51,967 nt of DNA from Porphyromonadaceae bacterium UBA7203 (GCA_002490725.1 DKUN01000012.1:74201-126167); one strand, 5' to 3'. Counted from the first letter of the stretch, positions 1 to 8,798 are shown. The notes: generated by a model not told the origin, from the letters alone. Translations and numbers: made by a program.

Positions 1-840
1 ATCTGCTTCCAGGAATTCATGATTCGCCCCATCGGCGCAACCAGCTTCCACGAAGGCATCCGCATGGGTACCGAAGTGTTCCACAACCTTAAGAAAGTGC
101 TCCACGAACGTGGCCTCTCGACCGCTGTCGGCGACGAAGGCGGCTTCGCTCCCGCTCTCGACGGTACCGAAGATGCCCTCAACGTTATCATGCAGGCCAT
201 CGAAAAGGCCGGCTACAAACCCGGCTGCGACGTGACCATCGGTCTCGACTGCGCTTCGTCGGAATTCTTCGTTGACGGCGTTTATGACTACCACCAGCTC
301 AAGGACGGCACCATCAAGGAGCCCAACGGCATCAAGCGCACCTCGAAAGAGCAGGCCAAGTATCTCGAAGAACTCATCACCAAATACCCCATCGACTCAA
401 TCGAAGACGGCATGGCCGAAAACGACTGGGAAGGCTGGGCCGAGCTCACCAAGCTCATCGGCGACCGCTGCCAGCTCGTTGGCGACGACCTCTTCGTTAC
501 CAACGTGAAGTATCTCCAGCGCGGCATCGACGAAGGTTGCGCCAACTCGATTCTCGTCAAGGTTAACCAGATCGGTTCGCTCACCGAAACCCTCCGCGCC
601 GTAGAGCTCGCTCAGCGCAATGGCTACACCGCAGTGATTTCTCACCGCTCGGGCGAAACCGAAGACGCCACCATCGCCGACATCGCAGTGGCCACCAACG
701 CCGGCCAGATCAAAACCGGTTCGGCTTCGCGTTCTGACCGCATGGCCAAGTACAACCAGCTTCTCCGCATCGAAGAAGAACTCGGCGCCGCCGCTACCTA
801 CGGCTGGGGCAAGAAAACCAAACGCACCTGCTGCAAGTAA
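1..840 (+). CDS. eno: Enolase (phosphopyruvate hydratase), C-terminal part, 5' end outside window
   Basis: Glycolytic enzyme converting 2-phosphoglycerate to phosphoenolpyruvate in the cytoplasm. The reading frame is open from base 1 (ICFQEF before the first ATG at 19), and LQEF-M-I-P-GA-SF is a conserved internal enolase stretch, so the ATG at 19 is not the start; roughly the first third of the protein is missing. Visible enolase signatures are VGDEGGFAP, SIEDGMAENDW, the GDDLFVTN stretch, LVKVNQIGSLTET with the catalytic-type lysine, and SHRSGETED near the end. The protein ends in an unusual basic, cysteine-containing tail, KKTKRTCCK. A beta-barrel gene starts 5 bases downstream and may be cotranscribed. 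Identity is very secure; only the missing 5' end is unknown. Confidence 0.97.
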   Translation: MCFQEFMIRPIGATSFHEGIRMGTEVFHNLKKVLHERGLSTAVGDEGGFAPALDGTEDALNVIMQAIEKAGYKPGCDVTIGLDCASSEFFVDGVYDYHQLKDGTIKEPNGIKRTSKEQAKYLEELITKYPIDSIEDGMAENDWEGWAELTKLIGDRCQLVGDDLFVTNVKYLQRGIDEGCANSILVKVNQIGSLTETLRAVELAQRNGYTAVISHRSGETEDATIADIAVATNAGQIKTGSASRSDRMAKYNQLLRIEEELGAAATYGWGKKTKRTCCK

Positions 841-845
841 TTGTC

Positions 846-1505
846 ATGAACAGACTTCGCTCCATAGCCCTGACGCTCCTGCTTGCCGCTGCCGCCCTGC
901 CGGTTGCCGCGCAATTTCGCTACGGCCCGCAACTCGGCGCCAACTTCACGACTCTGAAGTTCAAGCAAGACCTCGTCGGCGTGGAGCAGGCCGTAGGTCC
1001 GTCGGCCGACCTTGCCTGCGAATTCATCTTCACCCGATTCGGTCTCGGCATTGACTTCGGCATCGGATACTCGATGACCGGCGCCTCCGTAAACCTCGGC
1101 GACAAGCCCGTGTGGAGTCTCAACGGGTTCGGCCGCGAACGAGTAATGATTCATAACCTCCGCATTCCGCTCCACATCCGCTTCAAGTGGACCAAGATGC
1201 AGGGTCTGGAGGACTACATCGCCCCGTTCGTCTACGGCGGTCCCGAATTCGACATCCAGCTCGCCCACAAGCCCGTCAACACCAACGGCATCACCGCCTC
1301 GCAGCACTACAGCGAGCAGAAAGCCTTCCGCTACAGCGGCGGCGACGTTGCCCTGGCATGCGGCTTCGGACTTGAGCTATTCAAAAACTGGCAGGCAAGC
1401 TTCGGCTACACATGGGGAGTAACCTACTCCCTGAAAGCCAGACAGCTCGACGACTTCAGCGCCCGCTGGGAGGGCTGGAACGTCCGCGTGGCCTACATGT
1501 TCTGA
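846..1505 (+). CDS. Outer-membrane beta-barrel protein, PorT-like family
   Basis: 219-residue exported protein with a clear signal peptide (hydrophobic core followed by VAAQ, cleavage likely after AA before QF). The mature part has alternating hydrophobic/aromatic strands and glycine-rich turns (YGPQLGANF, FGLGIDFGIGYS, FVYGGPEFD, CGFGLELF) and ends in the terminal aromatic strand WNVRVAYMF, typical of an outer-membrane barrel closing strand. The length and the opening YGPQLGANFTTL resemble the PorT/outer membrane beta-barrel (OMP_b-brl_2) families of Bacteroidota. It lies 5 bases after enolase and before a strong terminator. No catalytic motif is seen, and the substrate or partner cannot be told. 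Confidence 0.8.
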   Translation: MNRLRSIALTLLLAAAALPVAAQFRYGPQLGANFTTLKFKQDLVGVEQAVGPSADLACEFIFTRFGLGIDFGIGYSMTGASVNLGDKPVWSLNGFGRERVMIHNLRIPLHIRFKWTKMQGLEDYIAPFVYGGPEFDIQLAHKPVNTNGITASQHYSEQKAFRYSGGDVALACGFGLELFKNWQASFGYTWGVTYSLKARQLDDFSARWEGWNVRVAYMF

Positions 1506-1529
1506 TTCACCACCAACTGACCAATTGAA

Positions 1530-1569
1530 AGAGAGAGGATGTGTCGAAAAAACGACACATCCTCTCTCT
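1530..1569. terminator. Bidirectional intrinsic terminator between convergent genes
   Basis: A 17-bp perfect inverted repeat (1530-1546 with 1553-1569) separated by an AAAAAA loop, followed on the plus side by a T-rich run and flanked on the minus side by A/T. It sits between the plus-strand barrel gene ending at 1505 and the minus-strand gene ending at 1604, so it probably stops both. Confidence 0.9.
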
Positions 1570-1603
1570 CTTTTTCTTTAAATTCGTTGAATGTCTGACC
1601 CTG

Positions 1604-2431
1604 TCAGAACTTATAGGACGCTCCGACCGACAGAACATTATAAGTGTTGGCGTTCTCCTTGAACGACGCTGAAGTCAGACCAAACTCGGCATTGATGGCC
1701 CAGTTGGGCGTGAGGTAATAGCGGGCTCCGACAAAAAGGGCCATTGCGAACCGTGCCTTGGCCTCGGAGGTGCTCCATTCCGCATGGCTAAGGTCATCAT
1801 AGCTGTAAACCAGCTGATAGTTGCTCGTTTCGGCAGAATTGAACGAATTAGAATCAGCCGAGAAACCATAGGTTACGTTCTTGTCGGGCGAGCAGATGAC
1901 TTTATAAACCGAAGCGCCCAGACCAAAAGTTCCGTAGGTGTCGAGATTGTCGATAAACTGATAGTGGAATGACCCCTTGACCAGCAGGTCGATGTTTTCT
2001 ACGGCATATGAAGCTTTGGCCATGCCGACGCCTTTGCGGCGCTCATTTGTTGTCTGATAGCACGACCAGACATAGCGTCCGCCCTTGTTGCTGGCATAGT
2101 GATAGCGGCTCAGCTGGTAGGTATAGTCATAAACACCGACTGCCGCCGCTTCATACGACGCGCCATAGGCGTTGCCTACAATCATGCCGACACCGACCGA
2201 CGCCTTGCCGAACTCGGCCACGCCATATTCAAAGGCGATTTTCTGAGTAAAGGTTGCGCCCGACGATTTTTTGAAACCATAATAATTGGGAAAGCTACCT
2301 TTGACTTCGACATTGTCGGCACTGCCGACACCGATACCGAGGTCAAACACCATGTCACCCTTGCCGAATGTCTGTGCGGAGGCTGATGCACAGAAAACAG
2401 CGGCCACTAACAAAAGAGATGTTTTCTTCAT
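1604..2431 (-). CDS. Secreted outer-membrane beta-barrel protein, function unknown
   Basis: 275 residues starting MKKTSLLLVAAVFCASASAQ, a good Sec signal peptide with cleavage before QTFGKGD. The mature protein shows repeated amphipathic strands with Gly/Tyr turns (VFDLGIGVGSAD, FEYGVAEFGKASVGVGMIVG, TFGLGASVYK, FVGARYYLTPNWAINAEFGLTSASF) and a barrel-type C-terminus, NVLSVGASYKF, with terminal Phe. It resembles the outer membrane beta-barrel families common in Bacteroidota; no enzyme motif is visible. It has its own promoter (2522-2553), shares a terminator with the plus-strand gene opposite, and stands alone as a single-gene unit. Confidence 0.75.
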   Translation of the reverse strand: MKKTSLLLVAAVFCASASAQTFGKGDMVFDLGIGVGSADNVEVKGSFPNYYGFKKSSGATFTQKIAFEYGVAEFGKASVGVGMIVGNAYGASYEAAAVGVYDYTYQLSRYHYASNKGGRYVWSCYQTTNERRKGVGMAKASYAVENIDLLVKGSFHYQFIDNLDTYGTFGLGASVYKVICSPDKNVTYGFSADSNSFNSAETSNYQLVYSYDDLSHAEWSTSEAKARFAMALFVGARYYLTPNWAINAEFGLTSASFKENANTYNVLSVGASYKF

Positions 2432-2521
2432 AACGATATGTTTTTAGATATATAGTTTATGGTCAAGCGACTGCAATGGCCATGCCGGCAGATATGCTAA
2501 AAAGCCCGGCCATTACATTGG

Positions 2522-2553
2522 CAAATATAATCAAACTCGCCGAACTTTGCAAC
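2522..2553 (-). promoter_or_regulatory. Bacteroidota-type promoter for the barrel gene ending at 1604
   Basis: On the minus strand TATATTTG (2522-2529) matches the -7 consensus TAnnTTTG, and GTTG (2550-2553) lies 20 bp upstream as a near -33 element. The leader is about 80 nt and contains a hairpin (AATGGCC at 2475-2481 pairing with GGCCATT at 2508-2514). Confidence 0.6.
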
Positions 2554-2611
2554 CTAATCTGACCGAACGGGTCATATTTGACAGGAATGGAGCGCCTTGA
2601 GCCACAAAAAA

Positions 2612-2643
2612 ATTGGGTCTCTCAGCTTTTTTAGCTACCTTTG
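2612..2643 (+). promoter_or_regulatory. Bacteroidota-type promoter for the beta-galactosidase gene
   Basis: TACCTTTG at 2636-2643 fits the -7 element; ATTG at 2612-2615, 20 bp upstream, is a partial -33 element. The TTG at 2641 that would extend the reading frame lies inside this -7 box, so translation must begin later, supporting the ATG at 2722. Confidence 0.65.
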
Positions 2644-2721
2644 CAAACGGCTGTCGCATTGAGTCAGCCGCCGGCACAACCTAACACCATTCCGACAAAC
2701 ACGTCTGACACTACCATAACA

Positions 2722-5700
2722 ATGACACGCTTCCAATTCACACTCATCGCCATTGCCATGCTGCTGGCGTCCGCGACACTATCAGCCCGACCGTTCAGTC
2801 CCGGCCGCCTCTACACCATCTCTCCCGCCCCGGCCGAGAAGCTGGTGGCCAACGTCGACGGCTCACTCTCGGAGCCAGACTCCGAAGCCGTCGCCCAGTA
2901 CTGGGCTCTCAGCGACCTGAGCGGTTCCTGGCGCCTAATCAACCCCTTCAGCAATCTGGCCCTGCGTGCCGACGGCAGCAATGTCACCTCAGGCGAAAAC
3001 AACGGCTCAGACGAGTCCCAGTTATGGAAAATCACGCCGGCCGGCAAAAACACTTACACCATCAGCCCGACCAACAGCGCCTCGCAGGCCGTAGCCGTGA
3101 GCAATAACCGGCTGGTGCTTGCCGACAAGTCAAAAGCCTCGAAATTCATCATTGCCGAAGGCGATAAAATAGGTTTCGGCAACGAGCTCACCTACCGCTT
3201 TCACCCCGTCGGCGCCCCCGGCAAGGTGCTTGGCACAGGCGACTCGGGCGAAAACAACGCCCGCATCGTGGCCGAAGAAGCCGACGCCGAAAACCGCGGC
3301 CAGTATTGGAGCGTAAAGATGATAAACCTCGACGACCGCGCGGTTTCCGGCGGCTTCTACACCACCCAGAACTGGGACGACGGCGGCAACAACCCCGCCA
3401 TTACCCGACTGCTGCAATGGCCCGCCCAGGAGGGTGTGTGGAACAACGCGCGCTTCCGCTTCACTCCGGTCGACGGCGGCAACGCCATGGTCATCACCTC
3501 GGCCTCGAAAGGCAACATGTATAAACTCGACAACGACGGAATGCTCGCCGCGGTGCCGTTTGACCCGACCGACCGCTCGGCCTGGTTCACGGCCGAAACG
3601 GTCGAGAAGCCGAAACTGCAGTCGCCCGTGTGGGAAGACGAGCAGATTTTTGCCATCAACAAACTCCCCGGCCGCGCAACGTTCAACCCCTACCGCTCCG
3701 AGGCCGAGATGCTTGCCGACACAGAGTTCCTGGCCACACCCTGGCTGACTCCGCAGTCGTCGGTGCGTCGAAGCCTCAACGGCACGTGGCGCTTCAGCCT
3801 TGTCTCCGAACCATCGGCCCGCACGCTCGACTTCATGAAACCCGGCTTCGATGCATCGGGCTGGGATACGATACCCGTGCCCTCCAACTGGGAGATGCTC
3901 GGCTACGACAAGCCCATCTACGCCAACGTCGAATATCCCCACGCCAACACTCCTCCCTTCATCAAGGCACGCCCCGGCTTCAACGACGGCGGCGCCAACT
4001 ACGGCATCAACCCCGTCGGCTCCTATCTGCGCGAGTTTGACATTCCCGCCGACTGGAGCGGCCGCCGCATAATTCTTCACTTCGGAGGCATATACTCCGC
4101 CGCCAACGTCTGGGTCAACGGCCGGTATGCCGGCTACACCCAGGGGTCGAACAACGTCAGCGAATTTGACATCACCGACGACGTTCAGCCGGGCCGAAAC
4201 ACGCTGGCAGTCGAAGTGTTCCGCTGGTGCGACGGTTCATATCTGGAGTGTCAGGACATGTTCCGCATGAGCGGCATTTTCCGCGACGTCGAGCTCATGG
4301 CATTGCCTGAAAACGGCATTTTTGACCACCGCATCACCACTCCCCTCAACGCCGAGCGCACTGAAGCGAGCGTCAACGTGGCGCTGACCACGTCAGGAAC
4401 AGCCTCGGGCTATGCGGCCGTCAAATTCTACTCGCCCGAGGGCTCGCTTCTCGGCACCGACACCGTCAGCCTTGCCGACCGCGGCCCCGCCGCAGCCTTC
4501 ACCGTCAGTGAACCGCGCCTCTGGAGCGCCGAAAAGCCCGTGCTCTACCGCGTCGACATCGTTCAGCTGGCCGCCGACGGTTCGGAGGAGATGGCCTTTT
4601 CGACCCCCGTCGGCATCCGCGACGTTAAAATCGACAACTCGCTGCTCTACGTCAACGGCAAGCGCGTGTTTCTCAAAGGCGTGAACCGCCACGACACGTC
4701 GCCTCTGCACGGTCGCGCCGTGACGGTCGACGAAATGCTGCGCGACATGCTTCTGTTCAAGCAAAACAACATCAACACGCTGCGCACCAGCCACTATCCC
4801 AACGATGCGCGCATGATGGCCATGGCCGACTACTTCGGCGTCTACGTTTGCGACGAAGCCGACCTCGAAGACCACGCCAACCAGTCTATTTCCGACCGTC
4901 CGGAGTGGATTCCGGCCTTTGTTGACCGCATAACGCGCCTGGTTACGCGCGACGTTAACCATCCGGCCGTAATCATGTGGAGTCTCGGCAACGAGGCGGG
5001 CAACGGGCGCAACTTCGCCGACTGCTACGCCGAAGCCGCGCGCCTCGACTCGCGCCCCATCCACTACGAGGGCACGCGCACCAACAAGGACTATGGCGGC
5101 AACCTCTACTCCGACTTCTACTCCAAAATGTATCCCGGCCAGGCCTGGATGCACAGCAACACGTCAGACCTCGACAAGCCGATGTTTATCTGCGAATATG
5201 CCCACGCAATGGGCAACGCCGTCGGAAACTACCGCGAATACTGGGATATTATCGAAGCCTCGAACTCGACCATCGGCGGCTGCGTGTGGGACTGGGCCGA
5301 TCAGGCCATCTACGACCCTCAGCTGCTCAAGGAGGGAATCAGGCGCATAACCACCGGCTATGACTATCCCGGCCCCCATCAGGGCAACTTCTGCTCAAAC
5401 GGTGTGGTTGGCCCCGAGCGCAAGCCCTCGGCCAAACTTGCCGAGCTCAAAGCCGTGCACCAGTGGGTCAAGTTCGATTCCATAGCCATCAGCGGTAACA
5501 AGGCAATCATTTACCTGCGCAACGCCTATGACTTCACCAACCTCGATGAATTCAACCTCAACTGGAGCGTTCTGACCGACGGCCGACCGGGCAAGACCTC
5601 GACCATGCGCCTCCCCTCCATAGCCCCCGGCGAGAGCAAGGCGATAACCATCGGCCTGCCCAAGCTGAAAAAAGGCGTCGAGTCGCTGCTTAACCTCAGC

Positions 5701-6663
5701 GTCACCCTGCGCGACGCCTCGCCCTATGCGCCCGCCGGCCACGAGGTTGCCGCATGTAGCCGTCAGCTTCTGGAGCGGCCGGCACTCGCGGCCGTCAAGG
5801 GCCGGGGCGCCATGACCCAAGACGGCGCCGGCGACATCATCGTGTTCCAGTCGCCCGCAATCAAGGCCGCCTTCAACAAGGCCACGGGCCGCATGATTGA
5901 ATTCGAGCTCGACGGCGCCCCGGTAATCTATCCGGGCATGGGCCCGCAGTTCGACCACTACAGCTGGGTTGAAAACTACATGCGCTATGCCGACAACCGC
6001 CGCTTCGACAACGGCCTGTCAGATTCAGCCGTCACCTCAGTGAGCCGCACCGACCTCAGCGGCAAATTCACCTCGACCCGCAGCGGCGAGCTTGCCGACG
6101 AAACCATTGTCTACACCATTCACCCTCAGGGCATACTCGACATGGAGGTCACCATCACGCCCCGGTCGGGAAACCTGCGCCGCGCAGGCATCTCCATGGG
6201 CGTCGACTCGACGCTTTCGGTGATGGACTACTATGCCCACGGCCCGCTGTCAAACACCTGCGACCGCCTCGACGGCCAGCCGCTCGGCCGCTATTCGACC
6301 ACAGTGGCCGAGTCGGGCGAGTCGTATGTCAAGCCCCAGAGCACCGGCAACCGCCAGGGCCTGCGCGAGCTCACGCTGACCAATCCGGCCACGGGCCGCG
6401 CAATCATGATTCAGACCGAGGGCGACGTTAACTTCTCGGCTCTTCCGTGGACCGACGCCGACCTGATGCAGACCGCCCACAGCTGGGAACTCACAGCGCG
6501 TCCCTACACGGTGCTCCACCTCGACGGCGCCATGCGCGGCATCGGCAATGCCTCGTGCGGCCACGACGTCGACACTCTCCCGGCCTATCGCATCCCGGCC
6601 GACAAACCCGTAACCTACCGCCTCCGATTCAGGAGCGCCTCAACCGAACGCAAGAAGAAATAA
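2722..6663 (+). CDS. Secreted GH2 beta-galactosidase (LacZ type) with N-terminal ricin-like lectin region
   Basis: 1313 residues from the ATG at 2722, which begins a signal peptide (FTLIAIAMLLASATLSA); the frame is open back to 2641 but that stretch holds the promoter. Residues about 24-280 carry Q-x-W motifs at 59-61, 100-102 and 194-196, typical of ricin-type beta-trefoil lectin repeats. A LacZ-like GH2 enzyme follows: sugar-binding/jelly-roll domain (RRSLNGTWRF onward), immunoglobulin-like domain, TIM barrel with acid/base Glu758 in SLGNEAGNG and nucleophile Glu825 in FICEYAHAMGN, then the large C-terminal beta-sandwich. It should hydrolyse terminal beta-galactosides in the periplasm or at the cell surface, probably from host or dietary glycans. 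It is about 290 residues longer than E. coli LacZ, mostly because of the lectin part. A small lipoprotein gene follows with no gap. Confidence 0.93.
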   Translation: MTRFQFTLIAIAMLLASATLSARPFSPGRLYTISPAPAEKLVANVDGSLSEPDSEAVAQYWALSDLSGSWRLINPFSNLALRADGSNVTSGENNGSDESQLWKITPAGKNTYTISPTNSASQAVAVSNNRLVLADKSKASKFIIAEGDKIGFGNELTYRFHPVGAPGKVLGTGDSGENNARIVAEEADAENRGQYWSVKMINLDDRAVSGGFYTTQNWDDGGNNPAITRLLQWPAQEGVWNNARFRFTPVDGGNAMVITSASKGNMYKLDNDGMLAAVPFDPTDRSAWFTAETVEKPKLQSPVWEDEQIFAINKLPGRATFNPYRSEAEMLADTEFLATPWLTPQSSVRRSLNGTWRFSLVSEPSARTLDFMKPGFDASGWDTIPVPSNWEMLGYDKPIYANVEYPHANTPPFIKARPGFNDGGANYGINPVGSYLREFDIPADWSGRRIILHFGGIYSAANVWVNGRYAGYTQGSNNVSEFDITDDVQPGRNTLAVEVFRWCDGSYLECQDMFRMSGIFRDVELMALPENGIFDHRITTPLNAERTEASVNVALTTSGTASGYAAVKFYSPEGSLLGTDTVSLADRGPAAAFTVSEPRLWSAEKPVLYRVDIVQLAADGSEEMAFSTPVGIRDVKIDNSLLYVNGKRVFLKGVNRHDTSPLHGRAVTVDEMLRDMLLFKQNNINTLRTSHYPNDARMMAMADYFGVYVCDEADLEDHANQSISDRPEWIPAFVDRITRLVTRDVNHPAVIMWSLGNEAGNGRNFADCYAEAARLDSRPIHYEGTRTNKDYGGNLYSDFYSKMYPGQAWMHSNTSDLDKPMFICEYAHAMGNAVGNYREYWDIIEASNSTIGGCVWDWADQAIYDPQLLKEGIRRITTGYDYPGPHQGNFCSNGVVGPERKPSAKLAELKAVHQWVKFDSIAISGNKAIIYLRNAYDFTNLDEFNLNWSVLTDGRPGKTSTMRLPSIAPGESKAITIGLPKLKKGVESLLNLSVTLRDASPYAPAGHEVAACSRQLLERPALAAVKGRGAMTQDGAGDIIVFQSPAIKAAFNKATGRMIEFELDGAPVIYPGMGPQFDHYSWVENYMRYADNRRFDNGLSDSAVTSVSRTDLSGKFTSTRSGELADETIVYTIHPQGILDMEVTITPRSGNLRRAGISMGVDSTLSVMDYYAHGPLSNTCDRLDGQPLGRYSTTVAESGESYVKPQSTGNRQGLRELTLTNPATGRAIMIQTEGDVNFSALPWTDADLMQTAHSWELTARPYTVLHLDGAMRGIGNASCGHDVDTLPAYRIPADKPVTYRLRFRSASTERKKK

Positions 6664-7092
6664 ATGAAACGCCTGCCACTGATTATAGCCATTGCCGGCT
6701 GCGCCCTTCTGAGCGGAGCGTGCAGCCGGAGTTGGCGCGACAACCATAAGGCAGCCGGCTATGCCGACCGCCTGGAACAGGGCGAAACCATCGCCGCCGA
6801 AGATTATGCGGAAATAGTGGAGTTCTACTGCAGCGCCATTGACCGCGGACTCGCCGAAATGGAGCCGCTCAACCGCGAGCACGCGCGCGCAGTCGACGGC
6901 GGCGACCATGAACTCGCCGCGCGCACATCAAAGGCCCTGAGCCAAAAATCGGCCGAGATTGCCGCCGAGCGCAAGGACCTGGTCAGGCTCGGGTCGCATC
7001 TCTACGTGCGCCTGGACCTGATTCCCGACTCGGTGCGCGCCCGGCTCATAAATTACCTGGCCGGACTCAACACGCGCTATTCAAACTACTGA
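6664..7092 (+). CDS. Small lipoprotein of unknown function
   Basis: 142 residues. The start MKRLPLIIAIAGCALLSGAC gives a lipoprotein signal with lipobox LSGAC and lipidation at Cys20. The mature part is helical and charged, with a run of Glu/Arg/Ala heptad-like segments (residues about 45-105), and ends ARLINYLAGLNTRYSNY. The ATG directly follows the TAA of the beta-galactosidase gene, so the two are almost certainly cotranscribed and translationally coupled. No domain is recognised and no function is assigned. Confidence 0.75.
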   Translation: MKRLPLIIAIAGCALLSGACSRSWRDNHKAAGYADRLEQGETIAAEDYAEIVEFYCSAIDRGLAEMEPLNREHARAVDGGDHELAARTSKALSQKSAEIAAERKDLVRLGSHLYVRLDLIPDSVRARLINYLAGLNTRYSNY

Positions 7093-7094
7093 GT

Positions 7095-7895
7095 TCAGCG
7101 GGGCAGCAGCTGCGTCAGGTCGACGCTGCGCCCCTGATGCCACACGGCAAGCTGCAGGCGACCGTCGGTTCCGGCGCGCCCGATAGCCTGGCCTGACACC
7201 ACACGCATGCCCGGTGCCACCACAGGCTGCTCAATGCCGCCGTAAACGCTGATGAAATCATTGGCATGCTGCAAAACGATTGCCGTGCGGGCCGTTTGCG
7301 CATCGACGCGAACGTCGACCACCATGCCATCCTGAATCGCCACTACCGGCGCGTTGCGCGACGCTATGACTTCGCCGCGCTCATTATCGGCCACTGTGGC
7401 TCCGGCAGCGGGCGAGCGGAACATCATGCCCTCGGCCACTATGGGAGTGAGCACCGACAGGTTGTCGCGCTCGCGTTGCAGCCAGTTTTCAACAAACGCA
7501 CGCTCGCCGGCCGTAGCGACCATGAGAGTATCGGTCATCTCGGAATTATTGACCTCATCTGTGCCGGCGATCTGCACCGAATCGGCCGAAAGCACCGAAA
7601 TAATATTGGAAATATAGAGCCGCTGGTCCTCGGCCGATGCAAGGAGCGAGTCAAGGCGCAGGGTGTTGTCGACCGTGGTGCGACGCTGCTCGGGTCGCAT
7701 ATAGCCGGGCAGCAGATATGAAACCGGCGACCACACGACCACACACACCACCAGCGCCGCAATCGCCGCCACACACACCGCCGTCAGCGCCCATACGCGG
7801 GCGCGCGTCAGCCGGAGCGTCCACACGTTGTTGAGCGTGTTGTCGTTGACAAACACGAGCCGATATCGTTTGCGCGTCTTAAGTCCCTTGCTCAT
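7095..7895 (-). CDS. Membrane-anchored LytM/M23-like protein lacking the metal-binding residues
   Basis: 266 residues from the ATG at 7895; the three codons upstream in frame lie in the -7 box. A basic N-terminus precedes one membrane helix (about residues 32-58, ALTAVCVAAIAALVVCVVVW), then a periplasmic linker and a C-terminal domain with the LytM/duplicated-hybrid-motif outline: RSPAAGATV, VVAIQDGMVVDV, IVLQHANDFISVYGG, VVSGQAIGRAGTDG, RLQLAVWH. In active M23 endopeptidases the end reads HLHFEV; here HxH is replaced by LQLA, so it is probably catalytically dead, like EnvC/NlpD-type activators. Its role is presumably in envelope or peptidoglycan regulation. It is divergent from cysE, with start codons about 40 bp apart. 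Confidence 0.75.
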   Translation of the reverse strand: MSKGLKTRKRYRLVFVNDNTLNNVWTLRLTRARVWALTAVCVAAIAALVVCVVVWSPVSYLLPGYMRPEQRRTTVDNTLRLDSLLASAEDQRLYISNIISVLSADSVQIAGTDEVNNSEMTDTLMVATAGERAFVENWLQRERDNLSVLTPIVAEGMMFRSPAAGATVADNERGEVIASRNAPVVAIQDGMVVDVRVDAQTARTAIVLQHANDFISVYGGIEQPVVAPGMRVVSGQAIGRAGTDGRLQLAVWHQGRSVDLTQLLPR

Positions 7896-7901
7896 ATTCG
7901 G

Positions 7902-7909
7902 CAAAGTTA
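7902..7909 (-). promoter_or_regulatory. -7 promoter element of the LytM-like gene, nearly leaderless
   Basis: TAACTTTG on the minus strand matches TAnnTTTG exactly and ends 6 nt before the ATG at 7895, so the transcript probably starts at or next to the start codon. No good -33 match is seen (TCTG about 20 bp upstream). It overlaps the promoter region of cysE. Confidence 0.65.
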
Positions 7910-7921
7910 CAACATTTTTTG

Positions 7922-7929
7922 TAAATTTG
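7922..7929 (+). promoter_or_regulatory. -7 promoter element of cysE, nearly leaderless
   Basis: TAAATTTG fits TAnnTTTG and ends 5 nt before the cysE ATG at 7935, implying a leaderless or very short-leader mRNA. It lies where the -33 region of the divergent promoter at 7902-7909 would be, so the two promoters physically overlap. Confidence 0.65.
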
Positions 7930-7934
7930 CAGAC

Positions 7935-8744
7935 ATGAACGCTAAAGAAATTCTGGAGAAAAACGTTGATTTGCTTGCCGCCGACACTGGCTGCTGCAGC
8001 CGCTTGCCCTCAGTTGCACGCCTGCGCCGCGCCATAGAACTCGTAAAAGCGCTGCTCTTTCCCGAGTTTTTCGACGAAACGGTTACCGAACCCTCTATGC
8101 GACGCTACTCGATCGGGGTGAACCTTGACCGGCTCCACGCCATATTGAGCGAGCAGATAGCCTGCGTAGCCGACGGCGATGCCGACGCCATGGCGCTCCG
8201 CTTTATCGACTCTCTGCCCGAAATGCGCCGGGTGCTGCTGACCGACGTCGAGGCGGTGCTGGCCAACGATCCGGCCGTCGACAACCGCGGCGAAATAATT
8301 TTCTGCTATCCTGTAATCCTGGCCATGATTCACTACCGGGCGGCCCACGCGCTGCTGAAAATGGGCATTCCCGTCATTCCGCGCATAATAACCGAGATGG
8401 CCCATAGCGCCACCGGCATAGACATTCATCCGGGCGCCACGATAGGCGAATATTTCGCCATTGACCATGGCACGGGCGTCGTTATAGGCCAGACCTGCAT
8501 CATCGGCAACCACGTGACCATCTACCAGGGCGTCACCCTCGGCTCGCGCAACTTCACCTTCGACGATGCCGGACTCCCCATCAGCCGGCCCCGCCACCCC
8601 ATTATCGAAGACCACGTGACCATCTACTCCAACGCCTCCGTGCTCGGCCGCATCACCGTGGGCCACCATGCCACCATAGGCGGCAACGTCTGGGTAACTG
8701 AAAACGTGGAGCCCTACGGCAAGGTGGTTCAGGCCCGCCCCTGA
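7935..8744 (+). CDS. cysE: Serine O-acetyltransferase
   Basis: 269 residues. It makes O-acetylserine from serine and acetyl-CoA, the first committed step of cysteine synthesis, in the cytoplasm. The N-terminal helical half is followed by a left-handed beta-helix of hexapeptide repeats (about residues 165-265). Family signatures are IHPGATIGEYFAIDHGTGVV, with the Asp-His dyad, and the stretch IGNHVTIYQGVTLGSRNF. The longer N-terminus and DHGTGVVIG pattern fit the EpsC/SatA-type subgroup found in Bacteroidota. The start is set by the -7 box 5 nt upstream. A strong hairpin terminator follows 54 bases downstream, so the gene is monocistronic. No cysK is adjacent in this window. Confidence 0.93.
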   Translation: MNAKEILEKNVDLLAADTGCCSRLPSVARLRRAIELVKALLFPEFFDETVTEPSMRRYSIGVNLDRLHAILSEQIACVADGDADAMALRFIDSLPEMRRVLLTDVEAVLANDPAVDNRGEIIFCYPVILAMIHYRAAHALLKMGIPVIPRIITEMAHSATGIDIHPGATIGEYFAIDHGTGVVIGQTCIIGNHVTIYQGVTLGSRNFTFDDAGLPISRPRHPIIEDHVTIYSNASVLGRITVGHHATIGGNVWVTENVEPYGKVVQARP

Positions 8745-8798
8745 CCGACGCCGACGCATACTCCCCTCCCCACCCTCATTCTCCGGCCTGATAACCAC

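Noticed and set aside
2641..2721. N-terminal extension of the beta-galactosidase from TTG at 2641
   Set aside because: The codon lies in the -7 box and the extension destroys the signal peptide; the ATG at 2722 is better.
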